Shown: positions 1-7,550 of the stretch, piece by piece
Layout of the letters: the number at the start of each line of letters is the position of its first letter
Numbering within the stretch: position 1 is the stretch's first letter
Assembly: GCA_017852615.1 (NCBI GenBank)
Contig: JAFMKX010000040.1
Span: 1-9,141, forward strand
Source: Pontimonas sp.
GTDB lineage: Bacteria > Actinomycetota > Actinomycetes > Actinomycetales > Microbacteriaceae
Direction of reading: 5' to 3'
Length of the DNA stretch: 9,141 nt
Made by a program: the position numbers and the translations under genes
Notes under the pieces: model-generated
Seen by the model: only the letters and a program-made list of their open reading frames with translations
Databases searched by the model: none
What the model was told of the DNA's origin: nothing

Positions 1-1001
1 TTGCCGCGTCACGGCCATTTCGACCGACATATTTTGTCGCCGTGGCCTTCGTCTTGTATTTGCTTCTGTATTCCCGTGTCTATGACCCCGCTCAAGGGGC
101 AGCTCTGATGGGGTTATGGGTTGCTGTGGCGGCTGTTGTGGCGGTGGTCGGGAATGGCCTCTTAGTACGCCTCACAAGAGTGGCAGTCCCCGTTTATCTC
201 GCCATCACCACCGCCTACGTTCTCTCCGCCTTGCCCGTCCTGGCCTTAGCCAACTTTGCCGGTCTGGATAACGCTTTCCCCGTCCGGACCACGGTGGTGC
301 ATGCAATCTCACTCCTCATGACTATATCCATGGCGCTTCCCCCGGCTTTGGTCAAGGTTCAAGAACGTATCCTGCATAACCTTGAGACCACAATTGATGC
401 GCGGGCACTTGAGAAACTCCATGTCGAAAGTCAGCTCGTCGTGGTCTCGCAGCAAATCGCTAACCACCTCCACGGAAACGTTCGAGGCAACTTCCTCGCC
501 TCGATTCTGACGCTGCGTGATCACATCGCCCGGGATAATCTCAAGGGAGCCCAGTCAACCATCGCCCGTCTGCGGGAAAGTTTGCTGGAATCCCCTGCAG
601 AAGTAGCCGTGGTCCCCAGCGCTGACCTGTCAGAAATCGCCCAATTCATCGATAACTGGTCCGCTATCGTCGACATTGCTCTCGACAAGCCGCTGGAGGA
701 TCTGCCAGATTTCAGCATTTCCCCGTTTCACACCGTGGTCGTTGATGCGGTCAATAATGCTGTCCGTCACGGGAACGCGGACTGGATTCGCATCAATTTC
801 ACGGTGGAAACCGATGCCATTGTCGTAAGTATCCGCAACAACGGAAACCCGAGAGGGAGTTCCCGGGTGGGGCTGGGCACCACCCACCTCGACCTTTTAG
901 CCCCCCACCAGTGGACCAGGTCCACCAACGACGCGGGGATAACCCAGTTGGTGGCACGACTGGAGAAGGCCAACGCCAAGCCAGCGCCGCTATCGCGCTA
1001 A
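1..1001 (+). CDS. Membrane sensor histidine kinase, C-terminal part (5' end outside window)
   Basis: This reading frame is open to the left edge, so the true start lies outside the window; the GTG at 42 is only the first internal start-like codon. Numbering from that GTG, residues 1-105 are hydrophobic and form about three to four membrane segments. A charged, probably coiled-coil linker follows (about 105-135). The dimerisation/phosphoacceptor helix has the box HLHGNVRGNFLA, with His144 the likely phosphorylated residue. The C-terminal HATPase domain shows an N-box, DAVNNAVRHG (about 235-244), and a G2-like box, RVGLGTTHLDLLA (about 275-287). The G1 box reads RNNGNP, with Asn where many kinases have Asp. 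Family knowledge: such proteins autophosphorylate and pass the phosphate to a response regulator. No regulator lies downstream, so a partner would have to be upstream or elsewhere. The signal sensed is unknown. The 3' end overlaps the convergent methylase gene by 12 bp. Confidence 0.85.
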   Translation, partial: AASRPFRPTYFVAVAFVLYLLLYSRVYDPAQGAALMGLWVAVAAVVAVVGNGLLVRLTRVAVPVYLAITTAYVLSALPVLALANFAGLDNAFPVRTTVVHAISLLMTISMALPPALVKVQERILHNLETTIDARALEKLHVESQLVVVSQQIANHLHGNVRGNFLASILTLRDHIARDNLKGAQSTIARLRESLLESPAEVAVVPSADLSEIAQFIDNWSAIVDIALDKPLEDLPDFSISPFHTVVVDAVNNAVRHGNADWIRINFTVETDAIVVSIRNNGNPRGSSRVGLGTTHLDLLAPHQWTRSTNDAGITQLVARLEKANAKPAPLSR

Positions 1002-1631
1002 GTCTGCGTGCTCCCTGATCCAGGCGTGCATCACAATGGCTGCTGCGGCACTGGCATTGAGTGATCTGGTCGACCCAAACTGGGTGATTTCGATAACCTG
1101 ATCCGCCGCCGCGATCGCCTCGGGGGAAAGCCCTGGGCCCTCTTGACCAAACAGAATGATGCAGTTGTCTGGTAGCGGGGTGGACTCAATGGGTTGGGAA
1201 GTCTCGACGTTATCAACGGCAACAATCGTCAACTGGTGCTCGCGAGCATAGGCAAGGAGATCTTCGATCGTGGGGTGATGAAGCACGTGCTGATAACGAT
1301 CGGTCACCATGGCACCGCGCCGATTCCACCGTCGCCGTCCCACAATGTGAACGGTGTTGGCAAGAAACGCGTTGGCGGTGCGCACAATGGAGCCGATATT
1401 GAGATCGTGTTGCCAATTTTCAATCGCGACGTGAAAAGAGTGACGGTGGGTGTCTAAGTCCGCAACAATGGCCTCCATCGACCAGTAGCGGTACTTATCC
1501 ACGACATTGCGAGAATCCCCCTCGCGCAATAAATCTGGGTCGTAGTGACTCTCGCTGGGCCAAGTTCCCACCCAAGGTCCCACCCCTGCTGTGGTTCGCT
1601 CGGGGTGTGGATTCTCGCTAGTCACCCCCAC
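990..1631 (-). CDS. SpoU/TrmH-family RNA 2'-O-methyltransferase
   Basis: A 213-residue protein with all three SPOUT/SpoU motifs. Motif 1 is NIGSIVRTANAF (78-89), with the conserved Arg84; motif 2 is ILFGQEGPGLS (about 159-169); motif 3 is ITQFGSTRSLNASAAAAI (182-199), which forms the AdoMet-binding trefoil knot. Family members methylate the ribose 2'-OH of tRNA or rRNA in the cytoplasm. The sequence does not say which RNA or position is modified here. The N-terminal stretch (VGPWVGTWP, then GDSRNVVDKYRYW at 38-50) resembles actinobacterial members I remember, which supports a start well before Met52. The GTG at 1631 is used; no good Shine-Dalgarno precedes it, and the GTG at 1625 is an alternative. 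The gene lies 33 bp after the 691-residue lipoprotein gene on the same strand and may be read from its promoter. Cellular housekeeping role likely; gene symbol withheld because the target is unknown. Confidence 0.92.
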   Translation of the reverse strand: MGVTSENPHPERTTAGVGPWVGTWPSESHYDPDLLREGDSRNVVDKYRYWSMEAIVADLDTHRHSFHVAIENWQHDLNIGSIVRTANAFLANTVHIVGRRRWNRRGAMVTDRYQHVLHHPTIEDLLAYAREHQLTIVAVDNVETSQPIESTPLPDNCIILFGQEGPGLSPEAIAAADQVIEITQFGSTRSLNASAAAAIVMHAWIREHADLAR

Positions 1632-1664
1632 AGCTTAGGGTTCTCGAGGGCTCGGCCTGGAACG

Positions 1665-3740
1665 CTACCGCCTGGGCCAAGACCCCCGGTCACTCCAGAC
1701 CATATGGGGTTCATCAATCCACTCCCCATCGGGGTGCTCGACCTCGATGACAATGGGAACCCAGCCGACCTCTTTACCTGCTGGCGGATCGACGATCAGT
1801 CCATGATCCACCTCGGCGAGGTGGAAGGCCTCGGTGGAGGTTGGGCGCTCCAGCAGATTCACTGTTCCATCCCACTCTTGGTGCATCGTTTCGATTGTTG
1901 CCTGCAGTTGCTCAAGCTTTGCCTCGCTGTACGCCTCAGGGTATTCGCGGGTCATGTTGTAGAAAACGGGTTGGTCGCTGAAGCGATACCAGCGATAGCG
2001 AACGACGCTGCCATCATCCAATGTCGTTTCGTGAACTTCAGGGTCGCAGCCATTGGGGTCATCGCATTCCCAACATTTGGTATCAAAAGTGTCCCCAGGC
2101 TCTAGCTCGAGGTTATCCAGGTGATTTCGGAGGTTGGAGGGACTCTCGAGGTCGCCATATTCCATCCAGGTCAGCTTTTCTGGGACGTCGGAAGCCTCCA
2201 CCGCCACCAGCGAAGACCCCATCACCTCGTAGTAGGTGGAAAATGTCCTATCAGCGAGGGAGATATCAGACCAGTCAAAGACAATGTTGGTCTCACCGTT
2301 TTCTTGGGAAGCAAGGAGGGGAATGGTGAAAATGACGTTGGGATCGGCGTAGTAGTCCTCACCGCGGGGCTCAAGGTGATTGAGAGCCAGCAGCGGCTCC
2401 TTGTCTCGATTGCGTTCCACTGTCATGGGAATCCCTAAAGAATCGAAAGTGGTGTCCCACGAGGCGGCACTGGATCCACTACTAAAAGCGTCGAGATAAC
2501 TGTTGTAGAGATCCACACCAAATGTTTGAACGTTCAACGCGAGCGACTCCTGATCCAAGGAGTGTGGCACCTGAGGTGGGAACACTTTCACGAAAGTCCG
2601 CCCGTCCTCTTCTGCTGTGAACACCGGGACCGGGGGCATCTCTATACCCGTGGGAACATAGCGCCCGGCAGGGGAGACCCCGTGAGTCTTTGTTGTATCC
2701 GCCCACCATTCCTGGTACCACTGCTCGCCCTGAATGAGGGCCAGCATGGCCTCTTCGGTGATATCCCCGTTAACAAAATCAGCTAACGCTTGCCCAGCGG
2801 GATCGGCAACACTCTCGCCCGGATTCCACTCAAAAACATCGTTGAGAAACTCCAGTGCATTCCAACGCTCTATGCGAAGATTCCAATGCTGGGGCGCATA
2901 GGCAATGAGCGGGCCGGAATAATTCGCGGAATCAATAACAAAGGTCCAGGTCAGCAACCCACCCGCTTGCCCTGAATTATCAATTCTCTCGCTTCGTTCC
3001 GCGCCATCAATGAGCGGCAGCGCCACCCACGAAGTTCCCACAGAAATTCCGCCATCATCCTCGTAAGCTTCTTGATCTTCGTCAAAGGAAATCATGTGAG
3101 GTATCACGCGATTGGACAGTGTTATCCGCCCCAGGACGTCACACGAGATGCGTCTCTCGTAGAAGCCCCATCCTCCGCCAGTGTCGCTATCCGGTGAATA
3201 CAGGTGCGTAGCTGCAGAAGCCATGTATTTGGGGTAATAGCTGCGACCCATCTTGTCGTGAACAAACAAACCACCCTCGATGGAGTTGAACTGAGAGGCG
3301 TGATGGGCATCGTTGCCAATCCATTGACCCCATTGGCCAAATTGTCCAATGGTGGGAACCTTGTCCAGCAACCGGTAAACCCTGAGATACTGCGACACTC
3401 CATACAGGTTCTCTCCCGCCCGCTCTGCAGTGACAATTTCTGCTCCCATCGATATCTCCGCGGTCAACGGTGCTACGCAATTCACAGCATCCGCCTCGCT
3501 GATCAGATCGTCGAAAACGGGTTGAGCATCTGGGGACACCTCTTCGCAGTCTTCGGGAAGGTAAGTTCCTGGCTGCCACCTCTTCACTCCAGAGCGGGAA
3601 CTCGACTCTTCCTGGGAGGTCTCCGCCGGAGAGGTAAGCAGGTCACTTTCGTCTTGCGATGGGCTCTGCGCGCACGAGGCGAGAAGTAATCCACCAGAGA
3701 GCAACAGGGCAAGGGGCATGCGCGGCAGGCGTCGGGTCAT
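1665..3740 (-). CDS. Large lipoprotein of unknown family (691 aa)
   Basis: I do not recognise this protein. It starts with a basic n-region and hydrophobic stretch ending in the lipobox LLLASC (Cys23), then a Ser/Glu-rich linker to about residue 55, so it should be exported and lipid-anchored on the outer face of the membrane. The body is rich in Trp, Tyr, Asp and Glu, typical of extracellular beta-rich domains, with no repeats and no HExxH or GxSxG motif. A cysteine group, CWECDDPNGC (C-x2-C-x5-C, 556-565), could form disulfides or bind metal. The segments GRYVPTG (359-365) and GVDLYNSY (408-415) locally resemble the M60 protein encoded at 4787-7540. The ATG at 3740 is the only sensible start: the signal peptide follows at once, yet no Shine-Dalgarno precedes it, so translation may be leaderless. 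Divergent from the hydrolase lipoprotein gene and upstream of the methylase. Confidence 0.85.
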   Translation of the reverse strand: MTRRLPRMPLALLLSGGLLLASCAQSPSQDESDLLTSPAETSQEESSSRSGVKRWQPGTYLPEDCEEVSPDAQPVFDDLISEADAVNCVAPLTAEISMGAEIVTAERAGENLYGVSQYLRVYRLLDKVPTIGQFGQWGQWIGNDAHHASQFNSIEGGLFVHDKMGRSYYPKYMASAATHLYSPDSDTGGGWGFYERRISCDVLGRITLSNRVIPHMISFDEDQEAYEDDGGISVGTSWVALPLIDGAERSERIDNSGQAGGLLTWTFVIDSANYSGPLIAYAPQHWNLRIERWNALEFLNDVFEWNPGESVADPAGQALADFVNGDITEEAMLALIQGEQWYQEWWADTTKTHGVSPAGRYVPTGIEMPPVPVFTAEEDGRTFVKVFPPQVPHSLDQESLALNVQTFGVDLYNSYLDAFSSGSSAASWDTTFDSLGIPMTVERNRDKEPLLALNHLEPRGEDYYADPNVIFTIPLLASQENGETNIVFDWSDISLADRTFSTYYEVMGSSLVAVEASDVPEKLTWMEYGDLESPSNLRNHLDNLELEPGDTFDTKCWECDDPNGCDPEVHETTLDDGSVVRYRWYRFSDQPVFYNMTREYPEAYSEAKLEQLQATIETMHQEWDGTVNLLERPTSTEAFHLAEVDHGLIVDPPAGKEVGWVPIVIEVEHPDGEWIDEPHMVWSDRGSWPRR

Positions 3741-3756
3741 GTAAGTTAACTTACAT
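3739..3756. promoter_or_regulatory. Perfect 18-bp palindrome, candidate operator
   Basis: ATGTAAGTTAACTTACAT is identical to its own reverse complement over all 18 bases. It lies in the divergent spacer and includes two bases of the ATG start codon of the - strand 691-residue lipoprotein gene; its centre is about 8 bp upstream of that codon. A - strand TAAGTT (3748-3753) within it sits at the spacing expected of a -10 element for a leaderless transcript, and GATAAT (3755-3760) is another possible -10. A dimeric repressor, such as a TetR- or GntR-type protein, bound here would cover both promoter and start codon. The + strand gene starts 71 bp beyond it. Palindromy is read directly; operator function is inference, and no regulator gene is in the window. 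Confidence 0.6.
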
Positions 3757-3814
3757 TATCTTTTTATCTCAATCAGTTATCTCTTAGTGCGGAGCTTCGG
3801 TCCGCTCTCCGCTC

Positions 3815-3820
3815 GAAAGG
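3815..3820 (+). promoter_or_regulatory. Ribosome binding site fixing the hydrolase start
   Basis: GAAAGG ends 6 nt before the ATG at 3827. The in-frame TTG at 3821 directly abuts this site and so cannot be the start. The site therefore supports ATG 3827 and a protein two residues shorter than the longest frame. Confidence 0.7.
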
Positions 3821-3826
3821 TTGGCC

Positions 3827-4744
3827 ATGAATATTCCACTTCTCACCCTGTCGGGATTAGCTGTGATGGGCCTTGTGCTCACTGGTTGCTCCAGCCCCGT
3901 GGAACCCTCACCCAGTGAAGAGCAAGCGAGCATAGAGATAGCGGAAGAGGTTCTCCCTGAAGAAGTCGTCGCCGGCGAGATGATTGACGCCGAGTCCGAT
4001 CTCGTGGTGAGCCAGATAATCGAGGGGGAAAGTGTTGATCGACGATCCCTCGTGATGCTGCCCAGAGACTATGACCCCAACAAGTCCTACCGGATTGTTC
4101 TGGGTTTTCACGGCAACGGTCAAAGTCCGGAGGATTTTGCCTGGATGGCGGAGAGGGTCTGTTCCTTTGAACCCCAATGCATCGCTGTGGTTCCCGAAGG
4201 ATACAAACGTTCCTGGAATCTGGGTGTGGAAGAGTCCACCGCCGATGATGTCGCGTTTGTCACGGATCTCGTCGGTGAACTGTCTACCCGCTACCCCCTT
4301 ACCTCCCACTTCTTTGCTATCGGGCACTCGAACGGGTCTGGCTTAGTTCACGTGCTTGCCACCGAGACGTCGCTACTGCGAGGGATTGCGGGTTTTGGCA
4401 GCATGCTCATCGAAGGCCGCGAGCCCAGCGCGGGAACCTCCAGCGTTTCGGTGTTACAAGTTCACGGAATGGACGATGACGTTATTCCCTATAACGGGGG
4501 TGACTCCCCCGTGGGTCTGCGATTCGTGCCCGTGGAGCAAAGCGCCGCCCTGTGGGCTGGGGTCAATGACTGCGATGCCAGCACGAGCCAAGCGCTAGAT
4601 AATGGTGGCCTGATACTGAGTTTTGAAGGGTGCGCGGATAATCACCGTGTTCTTCACTACGGGCTTGCCGACCAGGGCCACGACGCAGGAATGTCCGAAG
4701 AGTTTGCCCTCATCGCGTCGGAGTTCTTTAGCTCTGTGGGGTAA
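3827..4744 (+). CDS. Alpha/beta-hydrolase lipoprotein, LpqC/PHB-depolymerase-like esterase
   Basis: A 305-residue precursor from ATG 3827, chosen because GAAAGG sits 6 nt upstream. A signal peptide ends in the lipobox VLTGC (Cys21), followed by an acidic Ser/Glu-rich linker to about residue 60, so a surface-anchored lipoprotein is expected. The hydrolase domain shows the oxyanion region GFHGNG (about 93-98), the nucleophile elbow GHSNGS with Ser168, an acid-loop HGMDDDVIPY (Asp217 the likely catalytic acid) and DQGHDAG (His285). This order and these motifs match the LpqC / feruloyl esterase / PHB-depolymerase group, which cleave ester bonds in polymers or acyl-carbohydrates. The substrate here cannot be told. 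Its Cys residues (near 112, 118, 249 and 269) may form disulfides. It is monocistronic, divergent from the 691-residue lipoprotein gene and convergent with the M60 gene. An AT-rich spacer precedes it and probably holds its promoter, although I see no convincing -35/-10 pair. Confidence 0.88.
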   Translation: MNIPLLTLSGLAVMGLVLTGCSSPVEPSPSEEQASIEIAEEVLPEEVVAGEMIDAESDLVVSQIIEGESVDRRSLVMLPRDYDPNKSYRIVLGFHGNGQSPEDFAWMAERVCSFEPQCIAVVPEGYKRSWNLGVEESTADDVAFVTDLVGELSTRYPLTSHFFAIGHSNGSGLVHVLATETSLLRGIAGFGSMLIEGREPSAGTSSVSVLQVHGMDDDVIPYNGGDSPVGLRFVPVEQSAALWAGVNDCDASTSQALDNGGLILSFEGCADNHRVLHYGLADQGHDAGMSEEFALIASEFFSSVG

Positions 4745-4747
4745 CCC

Positions 4748-4773
4748 GCCGGTAACCACTCGGTCACGCCGGC
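4748..4773. terminator. Weak hairpin between convergent genes
   Basis: GCCGGT (4748-4753) can pair with GCCGGC (4768-4773) through five GC pairs and one wobble. Inside, ACC (4755-4757) can pair with GGT (4762-4764) around a 4-base loop. It lies in the 42-bp gap between the convergent hydrolase and M60 genes, where a bidirectional terminator would be expected. No T-run follows on either strand, so it is not a classic intrinsic terminator. Confidence 0.3.
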
Positions 4774-4786
4774 TAGGCTGCGTCGA

Positions 4787-7540
4787 TTATCGGATTTCGC
4801 CAATCAGCCGGTCGATTTTTTCTTCCATGAAATCTGCGACTGCAGGGTCATAGTTTTCTAGGTAGTAGAACCAGCGTTCCGAATTACCGGAACTCTCTAT
4901 GAGTCTCTCAATCTCGGATCTTTGCGCTGATTCGTTGGCGGGGATAGCCGATTTATACAGCTCGAGGCGTTGGATAAATTCAGTGGCCGGCGGGAGGGCC
5001 TCGACTATTTTCTTTGTCGCCGGGTCCGCTGGAACACCCCAGAATTCAAACAGTGGCGCCAGGTTTTTATTCAGAGCCTGTGAGCCCAAAACTATGAGGT
5101 CATCGTCATGCAGAGCATCGGTGCCCATCAGATAAAACTCGTGGTGGATATCGCCAACTGCTTCCCAACCATAAAGGTCTGCGATATCTGCCCACCGTGC
5201 GTAAGCACGATTTTGATATCGCACTTCGTTATCCCATTCGTCTTCGCAAAAACGCTCATCAATTTGCCAATTGGGGGAGAACATCATGTCGAGAGCAGCA
5301 TCAGTGCGGTCATAGTCTTGGGGCCCGGCATTGCGGAAAGCGGTGTCCATGTCGGCACCGAGGACAGTGTTGTAGACCACATTGGCCAAGAGGTGCACGT
5401 TAGCTTCGACTTCCTGGCAGGGACCAGTGGGAAGGTTATTCAGGTGACCCCATTCGTGCCAGAACATCTGGGCATCCATATCGAGTGCGGATACATCTCT
5501 ACTGAGCATCGGAAGAGCGGACCAGAATCCGTCTGATTCCAGTCGGTCGTAAGGAGTCGAAGCGGAGGCGGTCTCGGCTTGAAACTCAGCAAAATAGCTG
5601 AGGTACCCGTACGAGGGATAGCCCGTGTAGAAAGGGACATTACCGTCAGGGTTTTGCGAATCGATCACCATCCACTCTTCTCGATAACGTTCCTGGGGGC
5701 GCCCTGCCATGACGTTGATGGCGTCCAGAGACTCTTCCATCACGCCAATCACCGCATCGGGGTCTCCATAAAGGTGCGCCATTCCCATTGGGTAGGTGTA
5801 GGCAAAGCTATTGCCGATTACCTCAAACCAGGGAACCTCTTTTTTTGCGAGGGCTGCGGTGAATCTGGCGAGGCTATTTTCAGAACCCTGAAGTTTCTTA
5901 TAGGAGTAGCTGGGCATGGCTACGGTTCCAGCGATGTTGATCGGGGTGTTGCCAGCGTCTGAGCCATCCGGAACCCAGATATATAGCGCACCGCCGAGCG
6001 GATTATCGATCTCCACCTCGGTGGAATCAAGGGCAAAGGAACGGCTAATCCGTGGAAAACGATTCCAATCGTAATAACTGCGCTCCAGGTCCACTCCGTG
6101 CGTTCCGACTTGTACTTCCCAGCCCAAATCCGTAACCGACTCAGCCACGGTGACGGTTGCGATCTCCCCCGGTGCGAGGTAACGCCCGGTAGGACGGGCA
6201 ACGCTATCTGAATCGTTAAGGAGGTAATTCGGGTCAGTTTGATACGTACCCTCAATTTCGATATCAACTGTTTCTCTGGCTGCGGTGGGGCTCACGGCAC
6301 CGGGAAAAACACGAGATTCCTGAAACGCGATGGGTCCCGTGACCTCGGCGGTCAAGTCATCCAAAATCCACTGCTTAAGGCCGAACTGAAGCAAATCCTT
6401 CGGGGTGAGATCAAGCAGGGACGTGCTCTGACTCAGGGTAAACAGTGGGGGGCTTTGCTGTTCTGTGTCCTTGATGAACGCAATAACAGCGTCACCGATA
6501 CCGTCCCATTCGTTTTCAAAATGAGCATAGAATTTTTTGACCATTTCTTCTTCTTGCGCAACAGTGTTGCTGCCCTCCATCAACTCGGTCAAAATGCTCG
6601 TCAGCAAGACAGAGTCCTGCTCACGAGCACCAACGCTGAGGTCTAATCGAGCGATATCCATCTGCAACCAAGGAAAGTTATCGATGAAGTAATTGTCGGG
6701 ATGGCCGCCTAACCAGAGTTCTAGATCGGGACCGGCCAAGTAGTTTTGAATTGCTGCGAAGTTAGCCCGATCGCCCTCAACCAGGCGAACATTGGTAGTC
6801 AAGCCATTGAGATTGATCTCCACCCGAGGCGAGTCCAGGCCAAAGCGAAAACGAAACGACAACGAATTCCAGCCCGAATCATCAAGCTGACCGTTAAACC
6901 TCTGGTACCCCTCCGGGCCAGGGACAAACTCACCATCGACTTCGTGTCCTTGGATGCCTGCCGAAGTCCAGAAGGTCAGCTTTTCTGTGTCGGCAGGGTT
7001 ATTGCGGCATATCAACACAGTGAAGCCTCTGTTGTCTCGGAACGCCCCTTCTGTCGTTATTAGGGTTCGACAACTATCGTCATCGTCAGGTTCGCCCTCC
7101 AGGGGGGCAATCCGGAAATCGATCGCGAAGTTGTATTCATCGGCGCAACCCAGGGCTTCACCCCGAGCGGGGCTGTATTTCAAGAGGTCCTCTGGTTGGG
7201 TCAGAGAAACATAGCTGTGCACACCATCCGAGTCCAGAATGACATCATCGAGATTCGCCGGGCTATAGACATCATTACGGTCTAACCCTTCGCTCTCCTC
7301 CCATAAATTCCAATCACGGGTAAGAAAGTACTCGAACTCGTCCCCGAGAGAATCTGAATCGAAAGCTTGCTCATACAGACCCACTGAATCCGCCTCGCAG
7401 GAAATCGCGTCAAAGGATGTTTCGCCGACATCTTCGGCATCCGAGAGCTCCGGGAATTCGTCCTCAGCAGCGCTGCACGCGCCCAGGGTGAGAATCCCGA
7501 TGACCACCAGAGCTATTCGAGACCTCACCGCTGCATTCAC
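4787..7540 (-). CDS. M60-like (enhancin-type) metallopeptidase lipoprotein
   Basis: A 917-residue precursor with signal peptide and lipobox LTLGAC (Cys22), hence predicted surface-anchored. GTG 7540 is chosen because AAAGGGA (7551-7557) sits 10 nt upstream. Residues about 55-305 look like a jelly-roll (laminin-G/concanavalin-like) domain: alternating beta strands, with WNSLSFRFRFG followed by VEINLNG. Residues about 448-545 match the N-terminal part of M60 domains (TGRYLAPGEIATVTV, then RISRSF and NPLGGALYIW). The zinc site is HEWGH (His695, Glu696, His699), with Glu710 in QEVEAN the likely third ligand, fitting the family HExxH...E pattern. Characterised M60 enzymes cut heavily O-glycosylated proteins such as mucins; whether this one does is inference. 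The C-terminal 100 residues are helical and charged. It is the last gene of a probable three-gene operon, 29 bp after the gluzincin lipoprotein gene. All key residues are intact. Confidence 0.85.
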   Translation of the reverse strand: MNAAVRSRIALVVIGILTLGACSAAEDEFPELSDAEDVGETSFDAISCEADSVGLYEQAFDSDSLGDEFEYFLTRDWNLWEESEGLDRNDVYSPANLDDVILDSDGVHSYVSLTQPEDLLKYSPARGEALGCADEYNFAIDFRIAPLEGEPDDDDSCRTLITTEGAFRDNRGFTVLICRNNPADTEKLTFWTSAGIQGHEVDGEFVPGPEGYQRFNGQLDDSGWNSLSFRFRFGLDSPRVEINLNGLTTNVRLVEGDRANFAAIQNYLAGPDLELWLGGHPDNYFIDNFPWLQMDIARLDLSVGAREQDSVLLTSILTELMEGSNTVAQEEEMVKKFYAHFENEWDGIGDAVIAFIKDTEQQSPPLFTLSQSTSLLDLTPKDLLQFGLKQWILDDLTAEVTGPIAFQESRVFPGAVSPTAARETVDIEIEGTYQTDPNYLLNDSDSVARPTGRYLAPGEIATVTVAESVTDLGWEVQVGTHGVDLERSYYDWNRFPRISRSFALDSTEVEIDNPLGGALYIWVPDGSDAGNTPINIAGTVAMPSYSYKKLQGSENSLARFTAALAKKEVPWFEVIGNSFAYTYPMGMAHLYGDPDAVIGVMEESLDAINVMAGRPQERYREEWMVIDSQNPDGNVPFYTGYPSYGYLSYFAEFQAETASASTPYDRLESDGFWSALPMLSRDVSALDMDAQMFWHEWGHLNNLPTGPCQEVEANVHLLANVVYNTVLGADMDTAFRNAGPQDYDRTDAALDMMFSPNWQIDERFCEDEWDNEVRYQNRAYARWADIADLYGWEAVGDIHHEFYLMGTDALHDDDLIVLGSQALNKNLAPLFEFWGVPADPATKKIVEALPPATEFIQRLELYKSAIPANESAQRSEIERLIESSGNSERWFYYLENYDPAVADFMEEKIDRLIGEIR

Positions 7541-7550
7541 TGTGCTTAAT

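Noticed and set aside
1545..2105. 186-residue + strand open frame
   Set aside because: It straddles the methylase start and the end of the lipoprotein gene on the opposite strand, has low-complexity Pro/His content at its start and no recognisable motif.
1665..3740. Calling the 691-residue lipoprotein an M60 peptidase
   Set aside because: It has no HExxH motif, and the only similarity is two short segments at different spacing.
3821..3826. TTG at 3821 as start of the hydrolase lipoprotein
   Set aside because: It touches the GAAAGG site with no spacing; ATG 3827 has 6 nt spacing and leads directly into the signal peptide.
3908..4327. 139-residue - strand open frame
   Set aside because: Shadow of the esterase gene, whose catalytic motifs are all in the + frame.
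4748..4773. Confident intrinsic terminator between the convergent genes
   Set aside because: The stem is short and interrupted, and no T-run follows on either strand; kept only as a weak hairpin.
5108..5536. 142-residue + strand open frame
   Set aside because: It lies antisense over the HEWGH-encoding part of the M60 gene; the coding evidence is all on the - strand.
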